Assembly (NCBI RefSeq): GCF_003260995.1
Contig: NZ_CP030040.1
Location: 3,782,109 to 3,846,108, forward strand
Origin: Acetobacterium sp. KB-1
Lineage (GTDB): Bacteria > Bacillota > Clostridia > Eubacteriales > Eubacteriaceae
Reading direction: 5' to 3'
DNA: 64,000 bases
How positions within the stretch are numbered: position 1 is the first letter of the stretch; every line of letters begins with the position of its first letter. A program made the position numbers and the translations under genes. A model generated the notes under the pieces. The model saw only the letters and a list, made by a program, of their open reading frames with translations, was not told the DNA's origin and did not search any database. Below are positions 47,356 to 56,268 of this stretch, piece after piece.

Positions 47356-50310
47356 TTGAAAAAAGAATTAAAAGAACAACAGCAAAAAATGTTTAAACTG
47401 GAAGAAAATATCCATGGGTTTATCTTGAATAAAGAAGAATTTGTGGATGAAATAGATGGCTTTGCCCGAACCTTTGTCCACGAAAAAACCGGAGCCCGAT
47501 TAGTTTATATATCGGCAGATGATGATAATAAGGTTTTTTCGATCAGCTTTCGGACACCATCCACCGACAGCACTGGGGTGCCCCATATTTTAGAACATTC
47601 GGTTTTATGCGGATCAAAAAAATATCCGGTCAAGGAACCCTTTGTGGAGCTAGCTAAAGGGTCGCTTAACACCTTCCTCAATGCCATGACCTATCCTGAT
47701 AAAACGATGTACCCGATTGCCAGTACCAACGCTAAAGATTTTATGAATCTGATGGATGTTTATCTGGATGCGGTTTTTTATCCTAATATTTATGAAAACC
47801 CCTATACCTTCTTGCAAGAAGGCTGGCATTATCACATTGAAAATGCCGATGATCCAATTATCTACAATGGGGTAGTTTATAATGAAATGAAGGGCGCTTT
47901 CTCCAATCCGGAGGAATTGCTCCAAAATAAAATTTTCGAATCCCTTTATCCTGAGTCCTGCTACCGGTTTGAATCCGGCGGGGATCCGGATGTGATTCCA
48001 GAATTGAGCTATGAAGATTTCTTGGGTTTCCATAAAAAATACTATCATCCCTCCAACAGCTATATTTATCTCTATGGCGACGGGGATGTCCGGACGCACT
48101 TGAAATATTTAAATGATGAGTATCTCAGTGGCTTTGAAAAACAGGTGGTAGATAGTGAGATCACGGTTCAGCCGTTGCTTAAAAATCGGACAGAACTGCG
48201 GACCTCCTATGGTGTATCGAAGGAAGAATCCCTGGAAAACAAAGACTATTTGGCCCTTTCTGTGGTATTGGGAGACAAATTATCCCATGAAGATGCTTTG
48301 GCTTTTGATATTCTTTCCCATATCTTATTGAATAATAATTCGTCACCGTTAAAAGAAGCTTTGCTGGATTTAAAAATTGCTGAAGACGTCAGCTATCATT
48401 TTAGTAGTTCCCTCAGACAGCCTTATTTTTCGATTGTCCTTAAAAATACTGAGGAAAAACATCGCGACTTATTTGTCAGCACGGTGGAGTCGGTGTTAAA
48501 TAAGCTGGTAACAGATGGTCTGGATCCTCTCAGTGTCGAAGCGGGCATTAATATCCATGAATTCTCCCATATTGAAGGGGAGTATGGTTCTTATCCCAAA
48601 GGTCTAATTTATGGGATTGAAATGATGGATGACTGGCTCTATGGTGATGACCCGATTGCTTATCTTAAATACAAGGAAGCTTTTAAAAAATTCAAAGACA
48701 ACTGGAAAGACGGCTACTTCGAAAAACTGCTTAAACGGATGCTAATTGACAATACCCACCAAACGCTAGTGACCATTGTACCGGACAATACCCTGCAGGG
48801 AAACGCCGATCAGGCATTAGCAGAAAAATTGGCGGCGTTTAAAACCAGTCTGACCCCAGAAGAACTTAAGGCCCTGGTTGACGAAACGCAAACCCTGATG
48901 CAGAAACAAAATGAAGAGGATGCCCCGGATGATCTGGAAAAAATTCCCAAATTATCGCTTTCAGATATCAGCCGCACCGGCCGAACCTATCCCCTGGAAG
49001 TGACCGAAGTGCTGGATACTACACTGCTGTTTCATCCTGGTTTTACGGGTGGAATTTCCTATTTAAAACTTTATTTTGATTACAGCGAGTTGCCCCAGGA
49101 AGATCTTAAATATTTATCGCTGATGTGTAAAATGCTCGGTAGTCTCAGCACTGAAACGATGGATTTTCGAAGACTGAGTCAGGAGATTGAAATTCATACC
49201 GGCGGTCTGTCCTTCGGGATTGAGTCCTATGATGATGTTCATCACTTTGGGGATTTCACCTCTAATTGCTATGTGAAAGGCAAAGCAGTTGCTGAAAATA
49301 TCCCGACCCTGATTCGGATTATGACCGATGTGATGACGAAGACCCGCTATCAGGAAAAAAATCTGATCCACGATATGATCCGGGAAATAAAGACCCATAA
49401 GGAAACTCAATTTTTAACCGCTGGCCATGTGGTTGGTGTGCAACGACTGCAGTCCTACTATTCTCAGTCAGCGCGGCTGTTTGAAGAATTTGGCGGCATT
49501 GAGTTCTATCGTTTTATTGCGGATCTGGACGCAAATTTTGATGAGCGATTTGAAGCGCTGACGGAAAAGCTGGCCAGCATTGCCACCTTGGTTTTCAACA
49601 ACAAAAAACCACTGATTAGCATCACCGGCACCGAAGAAATTCGGGATCAGACTTTGGTCGCTCTCAGCGCTTATGTGTCGGGACTGGCTCCGAAAATACT
49701 GGTAAAAAACGCTTTTGCTTTTGAGACTGAAATTGCCAACGAAGGTTTTTTAACGGCAGCTAAGATTCAATATGTTTCGCAAGGCTATAATATTAGAGCT
49801 TTAGGCTACCAATACACCGGCTCTCAACTGGTTTTAAAAGGCCTTCTGTCGATGGATTATTTATGGAACAAGGTTCGGGTTCAGGGTGGCGCCTACGGTG
49901 CTTTTATGAACATCGGACGGAGCGGAGACCTGTATTTCGGATCCTACCGGGACCCAAAACTTAAAAAGACCTTTGAAGCTTATCAGGGTGTGATTGATTA
50001 TATTAACCAGTTAGACCTCTCTAAGCGTGAGCTGGAAAAATATATCATCGGAACGATCAGCAGCAAGGATGTACCGCTGAGTGCCTCAGTGAAAGGTGAA
50101 ATTGCGGATAACTTCTTTTTCAGCGGCGTGACCGCCGCTGATCTACAAAAAGAGCGGGAAGAAATTTTAGAAACCACTGTTGAACAATTAAAGAGTTATG
50201 GAGAAATGATTGCGGCAGTGCTGGCTAAAAATGCCATCTGCGTTTTAGGCAGTGAAGAAGCAATTAATGATGAAAAGGAATTGTTTAAAGTGACCCGCTA
50301 TATCAAATAG
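47356..50310 (+). CDS. M16C-family zinc metallopeptidase (PreP/Cym1-like)
   Basis: The TTG start has GAGGAG six bases upstream. The 984-residue protein has the inverted zinc motif HILEH (HxxEH) near residue 74, the downstream YNEMKGAF glutamate region near 177 and four homologous lobes, as in presequence peptidase. It lacks a signal peptide, so it degrades peptides in the cytoplasm. It follows rarA by 24 bases. Confidence 0.94.
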   Translation: MKKELKEQQQKMFKLEENIHGFILNKEEFVDEIDGFARTFVHEKTGARLVYISADDDNKVFSISFRTPSTDSTGVPHILEHSVLCGSKKYPVKEPFVELAKGSLNTFLNAMTYPDKTMYPIASTNAKDFMNLMDVYLDAVFYPNIYENPYTFLQEGWHYHIENADDPIIYNGVVYNEMKGAFSNPEELLQNKIFESLYPESCYRFESGGDPDVIPELSYEDFLGFHKKYYHPSNSYIYLYGDGDVRTHLKYLNDEYLSGFEKQVVDSEITVQPLLKNRTELRTSYGVSKEESLENKDYLALSVVLGDKLSHEDALAFDILSHILLNNNSSPLKEALLDLKIAEDVSYHFSSSLRQPYFSIVLKNTEEKHRDLFVSTVESVLNKLVTDGLDPLSVEAGINIHEFSHIEGEYGSYPKGLIYGIEMMDDWLYGDDPIAYLKYKEAFKKFKDNWKDGYFEKLLKRMLIDNTHQTLVTIVPDNTLQGNADQALAEKLAAFKTSLTPEELKALVDETQTLMQKQNEEDAPDDLEKIPKLSLSDISRTGRTYPLEVTEVLDTTLLFHPGFTGGISYLKLYFDYSELPQEDLKYLSLMCKMLGSLSTETMDFRRLSQEIEIHTGGLSFGIESYDDVHHFGDFTSNCYVKGKAVAENIPTLIRIMTDVMTKTRYQEKNLIHDMIREIKTHKETQFLTAGHVVGVQRLQSYYSQSARLFEEFGGIEFYRFIADLDANFDERFEALTEKLASIATLVFNNKKPLISITGTEEIRDQTLVALSAYVSGLAPKILVKNAFAFETEIANEGFLTAAKIQYVSQGYNIRALGYQYTGSQLVLKGLLSMDYLWNKVRVQGGAYGAFMNIGRSGDLYFGSYRDPKLKKTFEAYQGVIDYINQLDLSKRELEKYIIGTISSKDVPLSASVKGEIADNFFFSGVTAADLQKEREEILETTVEQLKSYGEMIAAVLAKNAICVLGSEEAINDEKELFKVTRYIK

Positions 50311-50332
50311 CAGTTTTGAGGGGAGAGGGGAT

Positions 50333-51748
50333 ATGAAAAGAAAAATAGGACTATTGTTGATACTTAGCCTGGTCTTTTGTACATCTGCTGTTATGGCAGC
50401 GGGTTTGCCTGCCTATGGTGCTGATGAGGGTGTGGTTATTTATGAAGTGAATAGCGGCGATATTCTTTTTGCGCAAAAGCAAGATGAAAAATTCTATCCT
50501 GCCAGTACAACCAAATTGATGACCGCGTTGGTGGCCATCGAGAACGGTGATCTCAACGAAAACATTACTGTAGGTGATGAGATTTCATATTTGGATGAGG
50601 ACAGCAGCAACGCTGGTCTTGAAGAAGAAGAGGTGTTGCCCCTTAACGAACTGCTTTATGCTTTGTTGCTGCCCTCCGGAAATGATGCGGCAGAAACCAT
50701 CGCTGTGAACATTGGCAGAAGGATTGCCGGGGACGGTTCTATCAGCTCGGATAAAGCGTATGAAACCTTTATCGCTGCCATGAATCAGAAAGCCAAAGAT
50801 CTGGGGATGACCGGCACCAATTACACGAATCCTCACGGATTACACAATGATAATCATTTTACAACGCCCGCCGATATGCTGATTCTGGCTAAAACGGCCT
50901 TTGATGAGACGACGATCAAAGCCATTACCCGGGCCAAGGTTCATGAGGTGCAAACTAACAAAACCAAACACAAGTGGAATAATACCAACCTCTTGCTTTA
51001 TACCAATTTTAATGAGTTGTCGGAGGAGTTTCGGGTTATCAATGGTTTATCGGGGGCCAATCCGGTTTTTAACGGTTACGCAACCAGTGGGAAGACCGGT
51101 TTTACTGAAGAAGCAAATAAGTGCCTGGTTTTTGAAGGGGAAGGTAATGATAAGAAAATGATTGGCGTTATTCTCAATGCTGATCAGGCGGTTGTCTTTG
51201 GCGAAGCAAGCGACACCATTAATGCGGTGGTTAAAGAATATGAACTGCTTGAATGGTCGGATCCGGAGGATGAAGACCGGGTTGTGCAGGTAGTCAACTA
51301 TCATGTGTTTGATGGCAATAAATTGAAATATAAAACAAATGAGGCGCTGATTACGGCGGCACCCCAGACGGATCAGGCTAACTACACGGCCAAAGTTAAA
51401 TGGGATGAAACAAAGATGATTGGTGATGAGACCCTGGCAAATCTGGAAGCAGATATCAAGGAAGGCGAGCAGCTTGGTGAACTACAGGTTTACAATGGCG
51501 AAACCTTAGTAGAGACGGCGCCACTGTACGCAGTCAAAGCCATGAAAGCCCGAAACTGGATGGATTATCCAATTCTTTACTGGTATGTGACCATCATTGT
51601 GATCATGATACTACTTGCTATTTTGCGGATCATGTTTGTCCAGTTTATGCGCAAGAATAATATTAAGTACAAAAAAATTAAAATTAAGAAAAAGCAAAAC
51701 GGCTCCAACAGTAGATCATCCAATCAGCCACCGAAGCGGAGACGCTAG
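50333..51748 (+). CDS. D-alanyl-D-alanine carboxypeptidase (PBP5/DacF family)
   Basis: The 471-residue protein has a signal peptide (about residues 1-29), then the serine peptidase motifs STTK near 59, SGN near 120 and KTG near 248. A C-terminal beta domain, a transmembrane helix (about 415-440) and a basic tail follow. It trims the terminal D-alanine of peptidoglycan side chains. GGGGAGAGGGG precedes ATG. Confidence 0.93.
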   Translation: MKRKIGLLLILSLVFCTSAVMAAGLPAYGADEGVVIYEVNSGDILFAQKQDEKFYPASTTKLMTALVAIENGDLNENITVGDEISYLDEDSSNAGLEEEEVLPLNELLYALLLPSGNDAAETIAVNIGRRIAGDGSISSDKAYETFIAAMNQKAKDLGMTGTNYTNPHGLHNDNHFTTPADMLILAKTAFDETTIKAITRAKVHEVQTNKTKHKWNNTNLLLYTNFNELSEEFRVINGLSGANPVFNGYATSGKTGFTEEANKCLVFEGEGNDKKMIGVILNADQAVVFGEASDTINAVVKEYELLEWSDPEDEDRVVQVVNYHVFDGNKLKYKTNEALITAAPQTDQANYTAKVKWDETKMIGDETLANLEADIKEGEQLGELQVYNGETLVETAPLYAVKAMKARNWMDYPILYWYVTIIVIMILLAILRIMFVQFMRKNNIKYKKIKIKKKQNGSNSRSSNQPPKRRR

Positions 51749-51769
51749 ATTAAGTGGTACTGAGTAGGC

Positions 51770-51798
51770 GGAGTCTGCCGATAAAAACGACAGACTCC
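51770..51798 (+). terminator. Hairpin after the carboxypeptidase gene
   Basis: GGAGTCTG and CAGACTCC form an 8-bp stem followed by a loose T-rich tract. Confidence 0.55.
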
Positions 51799-51811
51799 CG
51801 TTATTATTTCT

Positions 51812-51839
51812 TGACATGTATAGACAAGTGATTTATAAT
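51812..51839 (+). promoter_or_regulatory. Consensus promoter of the cobalt/nickel transporter operon
   Basis: TTGACA, about 17 bases, TATAAT: both boxes match the sigma-A consensus exactly. Confidence 0.85.
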
Positions 51840-51845
51840 TTAGCT

Positions 51846-51954
51846 AGTATTTCGCATTGAAGTGCAGGATACGAATCAAATTTTATGATGCAAAAATGAT
51901 GCCATGAAGGTATCTCCAGAGTTGAAACTCAGGAGGTGTACTTCGTGTTTTTTT
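51846..51954 (+). ncRNA. Unidentified leader RNA with intrinsic terminator ahead of cbiMN
   Basis: About 110 bases of leader end in a long hairpin: CATGAAG (51903) pairs with CTTCGTG (51941), with inner stems CTCC/GGAG and GAGT/ACTC, followed by seven T. An earlier segment GAAGTGC (51859-51865) can pair with GTACTTC (51938-51944), the 3' side of that hairpin, and so act as antiterminator. The layout is that of a metal- or cofactor-controlled riboswitch. The cobalamin riboswitch core and the NiCo (czcD) consensus were not recognised. Confidence 0.55.
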
Positions 51955-51987
51955 GTTTGGTTTTTTAAACTTTGAGGAGGTTTTATT

Positions 51988-53001
51988 ATGCACATGGCAG
52001 ATGCTTTAGTTTCTCCAGCAGTTGGAGGAATCATGCTTGCGGCGAGCGCCGGAGCAATCGCCTATTCGGCGTATAAATGTAAAGACGATTTAGATGAAAA
52101 AAAGATCCCATTAATGGGTGTTATGGGGGCCGTGATCTTTGCCGGACAGATGATTAATTTCACTATTCCGGGGACTGGTTCCAGTGGACATATTGGTGGC
52201 GGGATTTTACTGGCAGCCCTATTGGGACCCTTTCCCGCATTTTTAACCCTCACTGCGGTATTGCTGATTCAGGCACTCTTCTTTGCCGATGGTGGGCTTT
52301 TGGCCTTAGGCGCAAATATCTGGAATATGGGTTTTTATGCCTGTTTGCTGGTTTACCCCTTTGTCTTTAAACCGATTGTAAAAAGAGGACTGACACCGAG
52401 TCGGATTACCGTGGCAGCGATTGTTTCGGTCGTTTTAGCTTTATCGTTAGGCGCCTTTTCAGTAGTGCTTGAAACGCTGGCATCGGGAATTACCGAATTA
52501 CCATTTATGACCTTTGTTGGTTTAATGATTCCGATCCACCTGGCCATTGGTTTGGTTGAAGGGATTGTGACCGGCGGAATTTTGGTCTTTGTATATAAAA
52601 TGCGGCCGGAGTTATTGGAATCATCGGTTGAAAATACAAAATTGCCTAAAAATATTTCCATTAAGAAAGTAATAGGAACGCTACTGATCTTTGCTGTCGT
52701 TGTGGGAGGCGGTTTATCACTTTTTGCATCAGCAAATCCCGATGGTCTGGAATGGGCCATGGAAAATGTGGCCGGAACCGCCGAACTCGAAGCAGATGGT
52801 GATATTTACAGCAGTGCTGGAAGTATTCAGGAAAGCACCGCCTTCCTACCCGATTATGGTTTTAAATCAACAGATGGTGACGGTTCAGCTGCTGGAACCA
52901 GTGTTTCTGGCATTGTTGGGGCCGGTATTACGCTGATCCTGGCAGGTGGCACCGGTTATCTGATTTATGCTATCAAACGGAAAAAAGAAAAAGCTTCTTA
53001 G
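51988..53001 (+). CDS. Cobalt/nickel ECF transporter substrate component with fused CbiN-like domain
   Basis: GAGGAGG precedes ATG. The 337-residue protein begins MHMADALVSPAVGG, the CbiM/NikM metal-binding N-terminus (the family more often has MHIPDG). Six to seven helices are followed, from about residue 220, by a CbiN/NikN-like part with NPDGLEWAMENVAG and a final helix. The M and N parts are one protein here. It gives metal specificity to an energy-coupling factor transporter, for cobalt (corrinoids) or nickel (CO dehydrogenase); sequence does not decide. Confidence 0.88.
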   Translation: MHMADALVSPAVGGIMLAASAGAIAYSAYKCKDDLDEKKIPLMGVMGAVIFAGQMINFTIPGTGSSGHIGGGILLAALLGPFPAFLTLTAVLLIQALFFADGGLLALGANIWNMGFYACLLVYPFVFKPIVKRGLTPSRITVAAIVSVVLALSLGAFSVVLETLASGITELPFMTFVGLMIPIHLAIGLVEGIVTGGILVFVYKMRPELLESSVENTKLPKNISIKKVIGTLLIFAVVVGGGLSLFASANPDGLEWAMENVAGTAELEADGDIYSSAGSIQESTAFLPDYGFKSTDGDGSAAGTSVSGIVGAGITLILAGGTGYLIYAIKRKKEKAS

Positions 53002-53060
53002 ACAATTTATTACTAATTGAATTAGCAATCTTTATGTGTTAACATTAACAATAGTTTTCT

Positions 53061-53092
53061 AAATAACCTCTGTTTATAAACAGAGGTTATTT
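53061..53092 (+). promoter_or_regulatory. Perfect 32-bp palindrome between cbiMN and cbiQ
   Basis: A 16-base arm beginning AAATAACCTCTG is exactly mirrored and followed by TTTAATATTTAA-type sequence. It may work as a partial terminator or RNA-processing site within the operon. Confidence 0.6.
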
Positions 53093-53117
53093 AATATTTA
53101 ACTGAAAGGTAGTCTCA

Positions 53118-53915
53118 ATGTCAACAATTACCGACTCAATGAATACGATCAATTCTCTGGAGGAAATGGCCGATGGCAATACCGTCATCCATCGTCTTCA
53201 TCCAATGGTCAAACTGATTACCACGATGCTTTATCTGGTGCTGGTTATTTCGTTCAACCCTTTTAATATTACCGGACTGGTGGTGTTTGCTTTCTATCCG
53301 GTGATTTTAATGGCCTTGGCTGAAATACCTTATAAACCCTTGCTAAAGCGACTATTGGTCGCCTTGCCCTTTTCTTTTTTTGCGGGGTTATCCAATATTA
53401 TTTTTAATCAGCAACTGGCATTGATGCTCGGACCGGTTCCGATCAGTTATGGTTTAATCTCCTTTACGTCTATTATGGTTAAAACGATATTTACCGTCAT
53501 GGCGGTGCTGATCCTGATTGCGACAACTTCATTGCCAAAAATTTCCTATCAATTATTATCGATTAAAGTACCCAAAATTATTGTGGAACAAATTATGTTG
53601 ACTTATCGTTACATTTCGGTGTTGCTGGAGCAGGTCTCAAATATGTATACAGCCTATATTTTAAGAGCACCGGATTCCAAGGGTATCAAAATGAAAGACA
53701 TGGGTATCTTTGTGGGGCAGTTGTTATTAAAAAGTTTTGATCGGGCTGAGAGCATTTATGTGGCCATGAAATGTCGTGGATATGATGGTAATTATCTTTA
53801 TGCTAAACCAAGCCCGATTCATAAGGGTGATTGGTTGTATCTGGTTTTTGTAGCTGGTGTTTTGTGTTTGATGCGATTTTTTGATCTGAGCCTGTTTATC
53901 GGCAGTTTTTTATAA
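53118..53915 (+). CDS. cbiQ: ECF transporter transmembrane component CbiQ
   Basis: This 265-residue protein has about five helices and the two ATPase-contact segments of EcfT/CbiQ proteins (YILRAPDSKGIKMKD and SIYVAMKCRGYDG, the A-R-G pattern). It couples CbiMN to the ATPase. GAAAGGTAG precedes ATG. Fourteen bases separate it from cbiO. Confidence 0.92.
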   Translation: MSTITDSMNTINSLEEMADGNTVIHRLHPMVKLITTMLYLVLVISFNPFNITGLVVFAFYPVILMALAEIPYKPLLKRLLVALPFSFFAGLSNIIFNQQLALMLGPVPISYGLISFTSIMVKTIFTVMAVLILIATTSLPKISYQLLSIKVPKIIVEQIMLTYRYISVLLEQVSNMYTAYILRAPDSKGIKMKDMGIFVGQLLLKSFDRAESIYVAMKCRGYDGNYLYAKPSPIHKGDWLYLVFVAGVLCLMRFFDLSLFIGSFL

Positions 53916-53928
53916 TGAGGAGTTCTTA

Positions 53929-54660
53929 ATGCTAGAAATAAAAAAGTTGAATTATGCCTATCCCGACGGCCATCAGGCTATTCGAGATGTAAATCTAAAA
54001 ATCGAAGAGGGTGAGAGCATTGCCTTGGTAGGAGCAAACGGGGCGGGAAAATCCAGTTTGTTCAAGCTAATTATCGGTATTTCTGAGATCAAAGAAGGAG
54101 CGATTATAGTTGATGATTTGCCAGTGGAGAAAAAAACGCTGAAAGATATTCGCCGGAAAGTCGGGATGGTTTTTCAGAATCCGGATGATCAGTTGTTTAT
54201 GACAAAGGTTTATGATGACATTGCCTTTGGTCCGCGAAATGAATTGCTCGATGAACATGTGGTAGAAGAGCGGGTGGTCAACGTTTTGGAACAGTTGGGG
54301 ATTATTCATCTGCGGGATCGGATGCCTCATCGTTTATCCGGTGGTGAAAAGCGGGTCATTGCCATTGCTTCGGTGTTAGCCATGAATCCCCGGGTTATTT
54401 TGTTTGATGAGCCGACCTCATTTCTTGATCCCCAGGCCAGACGAAATGTAATTAATACCCTCGACACCCTGAAAATGACCAAAGTTATTGCCACCCATGA
54501 TTTGGATATGGCCCTTGATATTTGTGACCGGGTGATTATTTTACATCATGGCAGCGTGTTTGCAGATGGCACAGTTCGAGATATCCTATTTGACGAAAAC
54601 CTCTTATCTCAATGTCATTTGGAGCTGCCCCTGTGCATGCAAAAACCGCGGGTACGATAG
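53929..54660 (+). CDS. cbiO: ECF transporter ATPase CbiO
   Basis: The 243-residue protein has Walker A GANGAGKSS, a Q-loop VFQNPDDQLF typical of ECF ATPases, signature LSGGEKRVIAIASVLA and Walker B ILFDEPTSFLD. It drives metal uptake with CbiMN and CbiQ. GAGGAG precedes ATG. Confidence 0.94.
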   Translation: MLEIKKLNYAYPDGHQAIRDVNLKIEEGESIALVGANGAGKSSLFKLIIGISEIKEGAIIVDDLPVEKKTLKDIRRKVGMVFQNPDDQLFMTKVYDDIAFGPRNELLDEHVVEERVVNVLEQLGIIHLRDRMPHRLSGGEKRVIAIASVLAMNPRVILFDEPTSFLDPQARRNVINTLDTLKMTKVIATHDLDMALDICDRVIILHHGSVFADGTVRDILFDENLLSQCHLELPLCMQKPRVR

Positions 54661-54724
54661 AGTTCGCCAAAACTTTCATACTGACTACTGGTTTAATATC
54701 AGTTTGGTTATCTTTTGACCGCTT

Positions 54725-54750
54725 AAAGCTTGATGTGTTCAAGCTTTTTT
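54725..54750 (+). terminator. Terminator of the cbi operon
   Basis: AAGCTTGA and TTCAAGCTT stem with TGTG loop and six T. Confidence 0.85.
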
Positions 54751-54885
54751 AGATTTAAGGCGCCTGTGTTGAAAAATCAAAAAAAATTTTGAATTTACTT
54801 AAAGAATAGCGCCAGGAAATGGTTTCCTAATTGAAATTTTAAATTTTATAAGATATAATTAATTCAATGTTTGGGAGGTCAAACG

Positions 54886-56178
54886 ATGACAAAAAAAGAT
54901 TATTCGAATATCGGTAATGATATCAAGGATATTGTTCAGGATGCCTTGAATTCGGAGGAGTTTAAAGAACTGAACAAGAACATTTCGGCGACTGTCGCTC
55001 GAGCCATGGATGAAGTTAAGCGAAGTGGTCAGTATTGGCAGGAGCAGCAGCGACAGCAGCGGGAAAACAACCAGGAAACCAGAAAGCAGGCGGCCAATGC
55101 CAGAAGAGCCCAGGAAAAAATGAACAAACCTCAGGCAAAGGAAATGCTTGCCAAAAACAATTATCAAAATGCCTATAGTCCCGTCAAAAGACGGCCCAAT
55201 AACCTGATTTCAAAATCGCCTCATGGTCGAATTTCCGGCATGTTATTGATGATATTTGGAAATATTGGCATTGGTGTTTCACTACTTCTACTGCTTATTT
55301 TTTCATCGGTATTTGGTTTTGCGTTTACCAGTATGCCACTGATGGGGATCGGGGTTGGAATCCTGTTGCCGATTTTTACGATTAGTGCGCTGATGGCGGC
55401 AAAGGGGTCAAACCTGCGGGGACGAGTAAAACGGTTTCGTCAGTATGCCAGTCGCCTGAAAGGACGGCAATTTTGTAGAATATCCGAACTGTCTGAGCCC
55501 ATTGGGCGCAGCAAGAAATATGTGCTAAAAGATCTGCGTAAGATGATCAGCCTGGGGATGTTCCCGGAGGGGCGGTTTGATGAACAGGAAGAATATTTAC
55601 TGCTTAGTAATGAAGCTTATGAGAATCATTTAAAACTTAAGGCAGGAAAGAAACTTGAGGAACAAAGAGCTCGCCGTGAACAGGAAGCGTTGGAACAGAA
55701 AAAGAAACTGGAATCAGAAAATCCGGAAATGAAGGCGGTTCATGAGGTGATTGCCGAAGGTCAGGATATCATCAGAAAAATTAACGAAGCTAATCTGGCG
55801 ATTGCAGGGGAAGTAATCTCCCATAAACTGGATCGACTGGAAATAGTGATCACCAAAATCTTCGAATTTATTGAGGAAAATCCGGATGGATTGCCGGAAA
55901 TTCGGAAGTTTATGGGCTATTATCTGCCGACCACCTTAAAGCTAGTTTCGGTCTATCGGGATTTAGATGCAGAACCTATTCAGGGCACCAATATTTTAGC
56001 GACTAAAAAAGAGATTGAAGATACCCTGGACACCATCAGCCACGCCTTTGAAAATTTGTTGGATAGTTTTTATGAAGACACGGCAATGGATGTTTCAACG
56101 GATATTTCGGTGCTTAATACGATGCTGGCCCAGGAAGGTCTAACCAAAAGAGATTTTAAAAAACAAGAGACGAAGTAA
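54886..56178 (+). CDS. XpaC-like (5-bromo-4-chloroindolyl phosphate hydrolysis) membrane protein
   Basis: ATG 54886 has GGGAGG seven bases upstream. The 430-residue protein has a charged coiled-coil N-terminus (about 1-115), two transmembrane helices (about 125-175), a winged-helix-like segment (GRQFCRISELSEPIGRSKKYVLKDLRKM) and a C-terminal XpaC domain from about residue 280 (PEIRKFMGYYLPTTLKLVSVYRDL). It is always found with TelA proteins, as here. The true function is not known; the name comes from a screening phenotype. Confidence 0.85.
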   Translation: MTKKDYSNIGNDIKDIVQDALNSEEFKELNKNISATVARAMDEVKRSGQYWQEQQRQQRENNQETRKQAANARRAQEKMNKPQAKEMLAKNNYQNAYSPVKRRPNNLISKSPHGRISGMLLMIFGNIGIGVSLLLLLIFSSVFGFAFTSMPLMGIGVGILLPIFTISALMAAKGSNLRGRVKRFRQYASRLKGRQFCRISELSEPIGRSKKYVLKDLRKMISLGMFPEGRFDEQEEYLLLSNEAYENHLKLKAGKKLEEQRARREQEALEQKKKLESENPEMKAVHEVIAEGQDIIRKINEANLAIAGEVISHKLDRLEIVITKIFEFIEENPDGLPEIRKFMGYYLPTTLKLVSVYRDLDAEPIQGTNILATKKEIEDTLDTISHAFENLLDSFYEDTAMDVSTDISVLNTMLAQEGLTKRDFKKQETK

Positions 56179-56268
56179 TAAGATCCGAATTCAGAAAAGC
56201 CCACCATGATATTTTAAATTGATGAAAGCTTTGAAAGGATCAACTTAATTAAGACGAGGAGAATAGCG

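Noticed and set aside
51846-51954. Cobalamin or NiCo riboswitch
   Set aside because: The leader is too short for a classical cobalamin riboswitch and its conserved core was not seen; the NiCo motif was also not recognised. A covariance search would be decisive.
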